In this document: one piece after another, positions 51,536-60,765 of the stretch
How the letters are laid out: the number at the start of each line of letters is the position of its first letter
Numbering within the stretch: the first letter of the stretch is position 1
DNA from: Brevibacillus agri
GTDB taxonomy: Bacteria > Bacillota > Bacilli > Brevibacillales > Brevibacillaceae
Reading direction: 5' to 3'
Length of the DNA: 64,000 bases
Assembly: GCF_004117055.1 (NCBI RefSeq)
Contig: NZ_CP026363.1
Span: 4,673,001-4,737,000, forward strand
The notes under the pieces: generated by a model
Database searches by the model: none
Told to the model about the DNA's origin: nothing
Seen by the model: only the letters and a program-made list of their open reading frames with translations
Translations under genes and position numbers: made by a program

Positions 51536-54500
51536 TTATTGCTTTGGTATAGCTGGAAGAGGGCCAATAGCCTCCCTTGTATATTGGAAATGATAAACTG
51601 TATTCGTTTTAGCATCGTATAGTACTTCGATATTATATTGTTTGCCGTTTCGATACATAACATCATAATACATCGTGGCATTTGAGCCTCTAGGGTCAGG
51701 TAGTCCTTTACCATACTTAATAACAGCCTGTTGAATTTGAACGGGTACAAATCTTCCAGCCTCGTCCATATGCTGAGCAGCTTTAGCAGCAAAGTTTAAT
51801 CCTTCGTCTAACTTACTAAAGCCTTTCCCCTTGTTAAATAAACTTCCAATAAAGAACGCACCTTTTACTGCGGCGGCTTCTCCTGGGTAATCCCAAATTG
51901 CTTTGCTAAAGTCAGCAATAAATGTAAGCCCTGGAGCAGACTCTCTTGCCATCTTCATTACTTGTTCATCTGGAATCATAGCATCCGAGGGTTGCATTAT
52001 GTCTGACTGGGAATATCCTGCTTTGGTCATTTTTGCTCTAATGTCATTAGCATAATTTCCCCAATACCTTTTTTCTCCAACAGTTTGTGCTAGTGCCCAT
52101 CTATTCTTCGCTTCGTTTATTACCCAGTTAGCGCCAATTTTTTGATCCCAATGCCCTGTCGGGTCAATATAACGTAAAGGGTTGTTTTTGACATACGTAT
52201 ACCGATTCAAACTCAGCGGATTATCCACTTGCCCCTTATACGTATCCTCCGAAATAAACCGCCCTACCTTCGGATCGTAATACCGCGCCCGCAAGTAGTA
52301 AAAACCTGTCTGCTCGTCGTACATTTCGCCGCTGTACAGGAACGGATTGGACATCCCCTCTGTTTTGGAAAGGACATTGCCCCAGGTGTCGTAGTCGTAG
52401 CGGTTCAGCTCCTGGCCGTTTGCGTCTGAGATGGTGACGACATCCCCGTGGCTATTGTAGTGGTAATAGCCGTTTTTGCCGGACGAAGCGTCCTGGCGGA
52501 ACAGCAGTTCGTTGCCCCAGACGTTGCGCGCCTTTAGTTGGTTCGTGCCGTCCAGTTCTTCGATGACTTTGCCGCTCAGGTAGACGTACTTGGTTTGCGC
52601 ACCGTTTTCGGTTTTGGTTGCGCGTAGGCCGTCTCCGAAATACGTGTACGTCGACGTCTCGCCTGTTGTTTCGTTCAAAACGCCGCGCAGGCGGTTGCGC
52701 TCGTCGAAGGTGTAGGTGAAGCTGGCTGAGTCGGTTGGCAAGGTGCCGGCGAAAGCCGAGCGGTTGCCACGGCCGTCATACGAATATTGATTCGTCGTAC
52801 CGGGAACGACTTCCTTGGTCAAACGGTCGATTTTGTCGTATGCGAACTGATGAGTGACGCCGTTGCGCTGGATGGAAACCACGTTGCCAAATTCATACCG
52901 GTTGGTCTCTTGCCAGATCGCGGCCTGGTTTTGCTCGTGCGCCACGGTTTCGACTTGTCCGAAAGAATCGGTCTTGCGCTTGTTGACGCGGCCGTTCGGA
53001 TAGGTCGTCTGTGTTTGCTCTCCGGTGTTGTCCACCGTGTACGCATATGCGATTTTCCCTGTCAGGCTGCTGTTGACTTCCGTGAGACGCCCGGCACGAT
53101 CATAGCGATAGTCCACCTTCGTCCCGTCCGGATACGTCAGCGAATCCATGAGATCGTCGCGATCCGTGTAGCCCAATCGGTACGTGCGGCCGAACACGGT
53201 CTGGCTTTGCAAGCGTTGGAACGCATCGTAGCTGTACGTTATCTCCCGGTAGTGGCTCGCTGTCGGGAAGGTGTCTGCGCCGTTGCTGTTCGTTTCCTTT
53301 TGCACCAGCGACGTGTTCGGAACGTAGTCTTTCGTCTCCAGGTTGGTCACCGTGCCTGCTGCGTTGCGGGTCGTGATGCTTGCCAACTCCCCGAAAGGCG
53401 TATAACTGTACGTATGGCGGTTGCCTGCCTTGTCGGTAAACGTGTTCAGCGTCCCGTTGGGGTTGTAGGCGGACGATTCGGTGGCGCCAGACGGGACATC
53501 CTGCTCGCTCAGCTTCCAGGACAGAGCGTTGTAATGGTTTTTCGTCGTCAGCACCTGGTTTTCCTTGACCGTCACCAGGTTGCCGAGCGCGTCATACTCG
53601 TACTGGTAGTGGTTTTGTTCCGGATCGCGCAAATCGGTGATCTTGCCGTCATTGGTGTAGCGATACGTCCAGGTGCGGCTTTTTCCGGTCTGGTCGGTCT
53701 CCGTTTTTTGGATGACCTGGTCAAACGTGTTGCGGACGAGCTTCGTCGTCAAGCTTTGCGTACCGTCCCCGGTTCGCCGGACTTCTTTTTCCACCTGGCC
53801 GTGGCGGTCGTGGTATTGAACGGTTTGCAAGCCGTTAGGCGCGAGCGTCAGGCGGGTGAGCGCCGGCACGTAGCTGGTTTCGTCGCGGACGGCGTTGGCT
53901 GTCAGGTAGACGGTGGTGCCAACCGGGTCTTTTTGCTGCCAGACGCTGCCGTCTGCATTATAGACGTAGGTCGTCGCCCGATTGTTGTCGGCGTACGGCG
54001 CGCTGGACAACAAATGGTTGCCGTCCAGGGAATACGTGTTGTACAAAAGCGGGCGAACGCTGCCGTCTGTGCCGACCTGTGCTTTGTACTCGACTTCCCC
54101 GTATGGCGTAAACTGCGTGACCTGCTTGCTGCCGTCCGGGAGCGTCATCGTGACTTTGCGCGCGTCATCGTCGTAGGCGTAGGTCGTTGTCCGCGTCTGC
54201 TGTTTGCTCGTCACGCTTTCCTTGGTCCGCCGGCCGAGCAGGTCGTACTCGTACAGGACGACGGTGTTGTCCGGATAGGCGCGGGCTATCAGGCGGCCGA
54301 GTCCGTCGTAGGCAAAAACGTGATGCAAAATGTCCTTCTCCCCAGGTGCGACCTCGACGTCCAGGATGATGTCGGCCGGGTACAAGCCGAGCGCATCGTA
54401 GCGCGAAATGTCTTGCGTGACCGTTTTGGCATCGGGTCCGGTGCTCGTTTCCGTCATCGAGGTGAGCTGCTTTTTGTCGTTGTAGGTGTACGTGCGGTCG

Positions 54501-57025
54501 ACCTGCACTACTTTGGTTCCGGCGCCATCCGGGTACGAGTCGACGATTTTTTCCGTCGCTACCAGGAGATTGCTCCCGTATGTGTACGTCTCGTGATGAA
54601 AATGGTTCGGGTTGTCCGCCGCCGTTTTCTTCACGCTCGATGGAACGCGCAGCCCGGACAGATTGAGGTATTGCCACAGTGTGACGTTGCCTTTCGGATC
54701 GACTTCCTTGGTTACATCGCCGTATTCATTGTAGCGGTACTGGATGATGTGCGCGTAGCGGCCGAGCCTTGCCTGCACCTTGTCCAATCGTCCGGACGTC
54801 GGGGCGAGCAGGAACGCGTACACGTCCGCATCCGCGGTCAAGGAAGACGGGCGGCCGAGGAAGTGGTACACATAGGCGGGTTTGGTGGCACGGTCTTCGT
54901 ACAAGTAGCTCGTGTAGCTCGCGGGCGCATACTGATACGTCTTGCCGTCTTCCGTCACGGAAAGCGCGCCCTGGATCGTGTCGTCATCGGCTCCGTTGCC
55001 GACGTACGTTTTCACCGATTGCAGCACGAAGTTGCGGTCTTCGTTGGCGCGGTACGTCTTGTCTTCACTCGGCAGTCCTGCCTGTACCATCCGCGAAACG
55101 ACGATCGAACCGTCCCGATCCAGCGACTGCTTCGCCAGGCGCCCCGATTGCGACTTCGGCGACTTCCAGATTTCTTTCGTGATGTGCGGGTAGTATTTCG
55201 TGTACGAATACCACTCCGTCGCAGGCTGGTCGGGATGCGGCGTCTTCGCAAAGCGGAAGTTGACCGCCGTGACCGGCAAATAGCTGGTGTACGTCAACGC
55301 TTCCCTGTCGTGATAAATCCGGGTCACCCCCCGGTCGAGAAAGCCCGGCGCATCCGGCTGGTAGATGCTGTACGTATAGGTCATGGACAAGCCTTCCACC
55401 GGATAGGTGACTTGTTTGAGCAGGCGGTAATTGACGGTCGCTTTTCGCGATTGGTCCAGGCTCGTGTACGCCGTCGACTCCAGGCCGCCGTCGTCAAAGG
55501 CGATGACGCCGTCCGGAGCCGGGAAGGTGTAGGCGGGATGCAGGTTGAACTCGGTCGTGCCGTACGTCCGCGGATTGAGGTAGGTGTACTCGGCGATCAC
55601 CTTGCTCTCCCCGCCCGTGACGCTATACTCGATAACCCGGTCCTTGTCGCTCACCGCGACTCCTTTTTCGTATTGCAAATGCTTGAGCAGCTTCGTCTTG
55701 CTGCTGTCCTGGTACACCTTGAGATCAATGTCCCAGTTGCGCTCCAGGACGACCAGGCGACCGACGCTGTCGGTGATTTCGATTGGCTCGTCCCAGTCTT
55801 CGGGAATGCGGTAGCGGATCGTATCTCCGTAGACGTTCGTCTTTTTGACCAGATGGGTCACGTACAATTCTTCGTTCCGGTAGTAACTCTCCTCGCCAAA
55901 TTCATAGGTCATGCCATCCACGGAAAGGGTGACGATATGGTTGTCGCCAAACTCCCCGTAGCGTTTGCGATAGAAATGCATGCCGCCATTTGGCTGATAC
56001 GGCGTGTTTACCCATTCCCCTTTGATGGACGAAGACTCCAGAATCGTCCCGTCTTCCAGCGTGAAAATGTACCGTTTGCCTTCGCCGGACGCCCCGCACG
56101 TATATCTGGATCCATCCGCGCGGAAGCCGCACTTCGCGTCTTCCTTCGAGACTTCCTGAAAGCGGGGAAAATTGTAGCTCCAGCCCGTCGGCAACGGATT
56201 GGGGTCCCCTTGCAGCGGATACGTCTTGTTTTTGCCGGACGAAGACAAGTAAATGTTTTCGGTCATCGCATCGAGCGACGAATAGCGCCGCTCAATGGTC
56301 AGGTCCATGCCGTGCTTGCCTTCCAGGTGGACGTCGACTTCCCGCACGTTGGCTGCCCGATACAGCTCGTCCACCGGATTGTCCGTGTTGGTGCGCTGGT
56401 ATTTGTAAGTCAGGCCTTCGGTTTCAAACATGGCGTCAGGGATGCTTGCCGTCGCGGCCGCGGTTGGCGTCAGGCTATCTGTCGCTTTCGCCTTGCTTGA
56501 CGTGGCAGCTTGATTTTCCGCCGCCGCCTGCTTGCCTTTTTCGTACAAGGCGACGACCTGCGGCACGGACGCTTCCAGTTGCTGTTTCTCGGCAGCGGAC
56601 AGCCCGTCCATTTTCTGCTGGAACGTCTCTCCCTCCCATTGGTACTTGTCGACCTGCTCGTTATGAGACAAAAGTTGATCGACTTGCGGATACACATACG
56701 CCGCAAGTTGCAGCAATTTTCTGTTGCCTGTCTGGTACAACTGCCAGACGCTTTCTGCCGGAAGCGGCGTCCAGTCCCGCTTCATCACCTCTGCTTTGCT
56801 GTAGGTCGGCTTCTCATCCGGCCGTTGTTCCTTTTTCCCCGCTTCCGCCTGCACGGCAGCCTGATAAGCGGAAAGCCATTTCTTGGTCGTGGCGCTTTCG
56901 CCCGAAGCGTAGGAAGCTTGCGGCTTCGCGGGCAGGCTCGCCTCTGCAAAAGCCATGTTCGGCAAAAGCAGCGTGCCGCTCAACACCACGGCTGCCATTT
57001 TCTTCATCCAGCGATTGTATCGCAT
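51536..57025 (-). CDS. Rhs/WapA-type secreted polymorphic toxin
   Basis: 1829 residues. Signal peptide MRYNRWMKKMAAVVLSGTLL (cut after AFA, about 27), an N-terminal helical region (30-170), then a large beta domain and about 20 YD repeats such as YNEYGDVTKEVDPKGNVTLW and YDAFQRLQSQTVFGRTYRLG, forming the shell that encloses the toxin. The conserved end YYLRARYYDPKVGRFISEDT (about 1578-1597) leads to DPTGH near 1621, after which the ~208-residue tip begins. Its last 80 residues (AAQHMDEAGRFVPVQIQQAV, ATMYYDVMYRNGKQYNIEVL, TNTVYHFQYTRE) fit a BECR-fold RNase. GGAGG precedes the GTG/ATG start at 57025. It is the only complete rhs gene in the window. Confidence 0.93.
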   Translation of the reverse strand: MRYNRWMKKMAAVVLSGTLLLPNMAFAEASLPAKPQASYASGESATTKKWLSAYQAAVQAEAGKKEQRPDEKPTYSKAEVMKRDWTPLPAESVWQLYQTGNRKLLQLAAYVYPQVDQLLSHNEQVDKYQWEGETFQQKMDGLSAAEKQQLEASVPQVVALYEKGKQAAAENQAATSSKAKATDSLTPTAAATASIPDAMFETEGLTYKYQRTNTDNPVDELYRAANVREVDVHLEGKHGMDLTIERRYSSLDAMTENIYLSSSGKNKTYPLQGDPNPLPTGWSYNFPRFQEVSKEDAKCGFRADGSRYTCGASGEGKRYIFTLEDGTILESSSIKGEWVNTPYQPNGGMHFYRKRYGEFGDNHIVTLSVDGMTYEFGEESYYRNEELYVTHLVKKTNVYGDTIRYRIPEDWDEPIEITDSVGRLVVLERNWDIDLKVYQDSSKTKLLKHLQYEKGVAVSDKDRVIEYSVTGGESKVIAEYTYLNPRTYGTTEFNLHPAYTFPAPDGVIAFDDGGLESTAYTSLDQSRKATVNYRLLKQVTYPVEGLSMTYTYSIYQPDAPGFLDRGVTRIYHDREALTYTSYLPVTAVNFRFAKTPHPDQPATEWYSYTKYYPHITKEIWKSPKSQSGRLAKQSLDRDGSIVVSRMVQAGLPSEDKTYRANEDRNFVLQSVKTYVGNGADDDTIQGALSVTEDGKTYQYAPASYTSYLYEDRATKPAYVYHFLGRPSSLTADADVYAFLLAPTSGRLDKVQARLGRYAHIIQYRYNEYGDVTKEVDPKGNVTLWQYLNLSGLRVPSSVKKTAADNPNHFHHETYTYGSNLLVATEKIVDSYPDGAGTKVVQVDRTYTYNDKKQLTSMTETSTGPDAKTVTQDISRYDALGLYPADIILDVEVAPGEKDILHHVFAYDGLGRLIARAYPDNTVVLYEYDLLGRRTKESVTSKQQTRTTTYAYDDDARKVTMTLPDGSKQVTQFTPYGEVEYKAQVGTDGSVRPLLYNTYSLDGNHLLSSAPYADNNRATTYVYNADGSVWQQKDPVGTTVYLTANAVRDETSYVPALTRLTLAPNGLQTVQYHDRHGQVEKEVRRTGDGTQSLTTKLVRNTFDQVIQKTETDQTGKSRTWTYRYTNDGKITDLRDPEQNHYQYEYDALGNLVTVKENQVLTTKNHYNALSWKLSEQDVPSGATESSAYNPNGTLNTFTDKAGNRHTYSYTPFGELASITTRNAAGTVTNLETKDYVPNTSLVQKETNSNGADTFPTASHYREITYSYDAFQRLQSQTVFGRTYRLGYTDRDDLMDSLTYPDGTKVDYRYDRAGRLTEVNSSLTGKIAYAYTVDNTGEQTQTTYPNGRVNKRKTDSFGQVETVAHEQNQAAIWQETNRYEFGNVVSIQRNGVTHQFAYDKIDRLTKEVVPGTTNQYSYDGRGNRSAFAGTLPTDSASFTYTFDERNRLRGVLNETTGETSTYTYFGDGLRATKTENGAQTKYVYLSGKVIEELDGTNQLKARNVWGNELLFRQDASSGKNGYYHYNSHGDVVTISDANGQELNRYDYDTWGNVLSKTEGMSNPFLYSGEMYDEQTGFYYLRARYYDPKVGRFISEDTYKGQVDNPLSLNRYTYVKNNPLRYIDPTGHWDQKIGANWVINEAKNRWALAQTVGEKRYWGNYANDIRAKMTKAGYSQSDIMQPSDAMIPDEQVMKMARESAPGLTFIADFSKAIWDYPGEAAAVKGAFFIGSLFNKGKGFSKLDEGLNFAAKAAQHMDEAGRFVPVQIQQAVIKYGKGLPDPRGSNATMYYDVMYRNGKQYNIEVLYDAKTNTVYHFQYTREAIGPLPAIPKQ

Positions 57026-57048
57026 CCTATCCCTCCTCTTTGTGCTGC

Positions 57049-58971
57049 TTATGGATGAATCAGCTTGCGCATGAGATTTCCGTTGCCGTCATACGTAAAC
57101 TCCGCCAAAATTTTGCCGTTTTGCTTGATCTGCACGAGCTGACCTTTGGCGTTGTAGACGTATTCCACGCCCAGGTAACGGGCCGCAAGCCGCGCATGCA
57201 CCGCGCCATTGTCTGCCGCTGACAGGACGAGGTAATAATCCTCTCCCTTTTGCATGGACAGGCTCACCTTGGAAAAAGGCGGCTGATCGCCGTCGTCGTT
57301 GGCCGCCAAAAGCCGCGTGCCTGCGTAATCTTCATAGACGGCAAGCTGCGTATTGCTCGCTCCCTCCGCAGGATTGCCGCCGTAAAAACTCGTAAAAATT
57401 TCGAAGCTGCCCGAAGACGGCGGCGTAAACTTCACGATTTTTTTGCCCCCTGGCTCCAGATGGACATCTTGCGGCGCGTGTATGAAAAAGCTTTCTGTAT
57501 CGGCAAATGCGATGGCAAAAGGACCCGCGATCACATCTGCATCCATCCCGGCCACCTTCGCTTTGGGAATCGTCACGAACAAATTGTCTGCGCTGTGCTT
57601 TTGCTCATGAGCGAGCGCTTTTCCCGCGAACTGAATCGTGAGCCGGGAATCGCTCTCCCTTGTTACCAGTGGCGTCAGTCCGGGCGGCACGTTGCTGACG
57701 GATACCGCGTTTGCCGCATCCGCTGCAAGCATTCCGTTCGTGATCGTGATGGTCTGCTGCTCCGTGACGCTTCCATCGTTGGCGGCGGATTCATGCAGGA
57801 CAGGCGAGGCAACTGCTGCCTGTGTATCCAGCGCGGCAGTCAGTCTGGCGTGAACGCCTTTTGTCTTGTCGTAGGAGGCGACGTAGGCATAATAAGTCAC
57901 CCCTGCCTCAAGCGAAACGTCGATGGCGGAAAAAAGCGAGCCTGGCGTCGCTTCGTCGTTGAAGGTCACGATCTGCTTCAGTTGCTCGTCGCGAGACAGG
58001 AACAGGTAGGTGTCAAACAACGGCCCAAACCCGCCGTACGGACTGGTGTAAATCCGGTACTGGCCTGTGATCGGAGCCGTGAAGCGATACGTGGGGATCT
58101 CCCCGGCAGGCAGGCTGATATCGACAGGCTGATTGAGTCCCAGTACGGCCGTCACTTCGCTGAGGGCGAGCGTGTATTCCGAAGTTTCGCTGTAGTGGCG
58201 ATCCATGCTGAATACGAAAAAATAATACGTCTTGTTCGGCTGGACCTGGAACGTGATGATCTCGTCTTGTCCCAATGCCGAACTCATGCTCGTGCCAAGC
58301 ACCTTGTTCGGGGCCTCGACGACGATCAGGTCATAGTTCACGTCGTTGGGGACGTACAAGGTGACCGTGGCTTGTCCGGCTTGCGCTCCCGAATCGTAGC
58401 GATATCCGTCGATGTCCTCTTTCCAGGTGAGCTTGGAGTTGTACAGATTGCCTCTCGTGATCGGGTAAGCGGTATCGACATCGTCATTCGGCTCGAACGG
58501 ATCCAGGACGGCGCTTGTTGCGCGCAGACTCGTCTGCTTCGCGCTGCTTTTGCTCGTTCGGGCGGCGGACAGTTCTGGCAGAAGTTGCTCCCAGTAAGCG
58601 TCCGCCTTTTCGTTGTACGTACGCAGCAAATCGGCAAGCGGCGCTTTTTGGGCCAACAACTGCTGCTCTACTGCCGCTTGCTGAACAGCCCGCTCCGCCT
58701 CGCCCGATGCTGCCTCGATGTGGTGCAGCTCCTTGGCCTGCCGCAACAGCGCGGACGCTTCCTCGTCTATTTGCTTGGCGAGCGACAGATGATTTTTGCG
58801 CGACGCGACCTCCTGGAAAAAGGCAAACGTCTGCGAAAGCTTCAACAGCTCCTGATCCATTTCATAGATGGCAGCGAGCGGATCTTCTCCTGCTGTAGCC
58901 GTTCGCCCAGGAAAACAAGCAACAGCGAATACAGCCAACAGCAGCAGGAAAACAACCGGTTTTCCTCTCAT
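57049..58971 (-). CDS. Secreted PPC-domain protein with terminal YD repeat
   Basis: 640 residues. An N-terminal signal (PVVFLLLLAVFAVACF; the Cys could make it a lipoprotein), a coiled-coil region (30-150), then three bacterial pre-peptidase C-terminal-like beta domains, each with DPFEPNDDVDTAYPI-like or FDTYLFLSRDEQLKQIVTFN motifs. The last 35 residues (YVYNAKGQLVQIKQNGKILA, FTYDGNGNLMRKLIHP) are a single YD repeat like those in Rhs proteins. It is 23 bases upstream of the rhs gene and co-directional, so the two are an operon; a role in Rhs export, display or encapsulation is likely but unproven. Confidence 0.8.
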   Translation of the reverse strand: MRGKPVVFLLLLAVFAVACFPGRTATAGEDPLAAIYEMDQELLKLSQTFAFFQEVASRKNHLSLAKQIDEEASALLRQAKELHHIEAASGEAERAVQQAAVEQQLLAQKAPLADLLRTYNEKADAYWEQLLPELSAARTSKSSAKQTSLRATSAVLDPFEPNDDVDTAYPITRGNLYNSKLTWKEDIDGYRYDSGAQAGQATVTLYVPNDVNYDLIVVEAPNKVLGTSMSSALGQDEIITFQVQPNKTYYFFVFSMDRHYSETSEYTLALSEVTAVLGLNQPVDISLPAGEIPTYRFTAPITGQYRIYTSPYGGFGPLFDTYLFLSRDEQLKQIVTFNDEATPGSLFSAIDVSLEAGVTYYAYVASYDKTKGVHARLTAALDTQAAVASPVLHESAANDGSVTEQQTITITNGMLAADAANAVSVSNVPPGLTPLVTRESDSRLTIQFAGKALAHEQKHSADNLFVTIPKAKVAGMDADVIAGPFAIAFADTESFFIHAPQDVHLEPGGKKIVKFTPPSSGSFEIFTSFYGGNPAEGASNTQLAVYEDYAGTRLLAANDDGDQPPFSKVSLSMQKGEDYYLVLSAADNGAVHARLAARYLGVEYVYNAKGQLVQIKQNGKILAEFTYDGNGNLMRKLIHP

Positions 58972-59114
58972 GTATTCTCCCCTCTTCCTTTTTTGCTTCC
59001 TGTCTGGTCTTCATCCATGTCCTGCTCTCGCAGCAAATCCGGATCGCTTCTGAAACAGACCATCGGCGTCAGGCACTTGTCCCTCCAAAATGTCTCCCTC
59101 CTTTCGCGCAAAAC

Positions 59115-59244
59115 AGAACAAATGTTCTTGTTTTGTTTATACAAGCATCTTAATGTACAACATTCTTGTATGTCAAATGAAAAAATATAAAAATCACATA
59201 CAACCTTTCCTTCTTGCTTTCACTCTAGTACAATATAGTTGTAC
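59115..59244. promoter_or_regulatory. Divergent control region of the Rhs operon and XRE gene
   Basis: AGAACAAATGTTCT (59115-59128) fits a B. subtilis LexA box except for its first base. Two operator-like inverted repeats, GTACAA-N5-TTGTAT (59155-59171) and GTACAA-N5-TTGTAC (59228-59244), flank it; the second covers a TACAAT -10 for the XRE gene, and the first adjoins TTGACA on the minus strand toward the Rhs operon. Confidence 0.6.
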
Positions 59245-59271
59245 ATATGCAACGGAAGGACTGGCGCGCTC

Positions 59272-59718
59272 ATGCTATCTCAGCGCTTACGCACAGCTCG
59301 CAAGGCAAAAGGTCTGACCCAGGAAGAGCTGGCAGAACGTGTCCGCACGACCAAGGGAACGATCAGCAACTACGAAAACAATCACAGCACCCCTCCCAAT
59401 GACATGCTGATGCAGCTGGCAGACATTTTGGAGGTCACGACCGATTGGCTGCTGGGACGGACCGACGATGGGGCAGCTTATGTCGCGACCGCATCTGCCC
59501 AGGCTGGTCAGCGCTCGCTGGACGAGCTGTTGCAGGAGAAGATCGACGATCCGGATGACTACTACTTTTTGGATGGCTATCTGGAAGCTTCAGAGGAGGA
59601 AAAGAAAGAAATCCGCCGCTACTGGTACGACTTGAAAAAGCAGTGGAAAACGCGCCAGGTGCGCGAGACACGACCTCCTTCCTTGTTCGACATCACAGAA
59701 GAGCTGAAAAAAAACTAA
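59272..59718 (+). CDS. XRE family repressor
   Basis: 148 residues: Cro/C1-type HTH at the N-terminus (LRTARKAKGLTQEELAERVR, TTKGTISNYENNHSTPPNDM), a linker, and an acidic helical C-terminal region (YYFLDGYLEASEEEKKEIRR). Domain layout matches ImmR-like regulators controlled by an ImmA peptidase. ATG 59272 has GGAAGGA upstream. Divergent from the Rhs operon. Confidence 0.88.
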   Translation: MLSQRLRTARKAKGLTQEELAERVRTTKGTISNYENNHSTPPNDMLMQLADILEVTTDWLLGRTDDGAAYVATASAQAGQRSLDELLQEKIDDPDDYYFLDGYLEASEEEKKEIRRYWYDLKKQWKTRQVRETRPPSLFDITEELKKN

Positions 59719-59740
59719 CCCCTTGGCGGGGGTTTTCTTT
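59714..59740 (+). terminator. Intrinsic terminator after the XRE gene
   Basis: AACCCC-TTGGC-GGGGTT followed by TTCTTTT; overlaps the stop codon. Confidence 0.75.
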
Positions 59741-59752
59741 TCGTGACAAAAC

Positions 59753-59766
59753 AGAACGTATGTTCC
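59753..59766 (+). promoter_or_regulatory. LexA-type box before the ImmA gene
   Basis: AGAACGTATGTTCC, preceded by the same AAAAC as the box at 59115. It fits the B. subtilis LexA consensus CGAACRNRYGTTYG at most positions and lies 20 bases before the ImmA start. Confidence 0.6.
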
Positions 59767-59787
59767 AATCATTTCAGGAGGTCCCTG

Positions 59788-60312
59788 ATGCACTTCTCCC
59801 TTTTGCAAGAAATCGGCAAGCCGCAAACATGGCTGGAGAGCCGCGTGTACCTCTTGCTTCGCCATCACGGCATAGAGCTGCCGGAGCAAATCAACCTGAC
59901 ACAGCTTTGCGAAACGTACGGCATCGAAATCCATTTCATCCACGGCCGAAGCCGCGCCCACGCACATCCGACCATGCCGAACCGCTACATCATCGCGGTA
60001 GACGAGCGGCTGGACCCCGCGACGCAGCGGGTCAAAATCGCCCATGAGCTGGGACACCTGCTGCTGCACGAAGGGGTACAGCCCCAATGCAGCGAATGGA
60101 TGATCGACTGGCAGGAATCACAGGCGAACCACTTCGCCGAGCACCTGCTGTTGCCGCTCTACATGATGGGCTCCGTGCTGGCGGATTGCTCGCGCTACCA
60201 GGCACCCGCGCTGTTGGCCACCCGCTTTCAGGTGCCGCTCGCCCTTGCCCGCACCCGGTTTGACCGGATTCTCAGCCGCCTGTACGCCAAAGGGTTTCCC
60301 GTCTACGATTAG
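59788..60312 (+). CDS. ImmA/IrrE family metallopeptidase
   Basis: 174 residues with HELGH at 86-90 (RVKIAHELGHLLLHEG) and the third metal-binding region ANHFAEHLLLP. ImmA-type proteases cleave XRE repressors (ICEBs1 ImmR) after DNA damage or cell-density signals. AGGAGG seven bases before ATG 59788. It has its own LexA-type box and follows the XRE gene; cleavage of that repressor is the expected job. Confidence 0.9.
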   Translation: MHFSLLQEIGKPQTWLESRVYLLLRHHGIELPEQINLTQLCETYGIEIHFIHGRSRAHAHPTMPNRYIIAVDERLDPATQRVKIAHELGHLLLHEGVQPQCSEWMIDWQESQANHFAEHLLLPLYMMGSVLADCSRYQAPALLATRFQVPLALARTRFDRILSRLYAKGFPVYD

Positions 60313-60354
60313 CAGGCCGTTCGTTTTTTGACCATCTTTTCGGAGGCGATTTTC

Positions 60355-60765
60355 GTGAAACGTATTTTCATAGCCGGAGACGCATACAGCCGCCATTTTT
60401 TCGAGCTGCCCCTCGACCAAGACGAGGAGCTGTCGCTGCGGCCGTCGATTGCGGTGGCGAATTACCACGTCGCGCGCTTTGCTCTCATCATGCGCGACGA
60501 CGGTTTGCGCGGCCTCGGCATCTTGCCGGGCGATGCGCTGCTCATTTCCGACTTTTCCGCGGAACCGATTCACAACAGGCCCGTTCTGGTCAGGCAGGAA
60601 GGGCAGTTTCTCGTCCGGATCGCGGCGGACGTCAATCCGGTGGAATGCCTGTTTACGACTACTCGCGCAGAGGACGAGCCGCTGCTGTTGCCATCCGAAA
60701 ACATCCGCATCACCGGCGTCGTATCTGGCATCGTCTCGCTAACGGGCAATGACGTCGGTCAGTAG
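60355..60765 (+). CDS. LexA/S24-like protein lacking the catalytic dyad
   Basis: 136 residues from a GTG at 60355 (GGAGG eight bases upstream). The S24 fold is visible (MRDDGLRGLGILPGDALLIS, NRPVLVRQEGQFLVRIAADV), but the Ser of the GDSM motif is Gly (DGL) and the Lys of the second motif is Arg (LVRIA), so self-cleavage is not expected. Third gene of the XRE-ImmA set. Its last 27 bases overlap the end of the convergent hydrolase gene. Confidence 0.75.
   Translation: MKRIFIAGDAYSRHFFELPLDQDEELSLRPSIAVANYHVARFALIMRDDGLRGLGILPGDALLISDFSAEPIHNRPVLVRQEGQFLVRIAADVNPVECLFTTTRAEDEPLLLPSENIRITGVVSGIVSLTGNDVGQ

Noticed and set aside
52787-56500. 1237-codon open frame on the plus strand
   Set aside because: Antisense shadow of the rhs gene created by its GC-rich YD repeats; translation is Arg/Val-rich without any domain.
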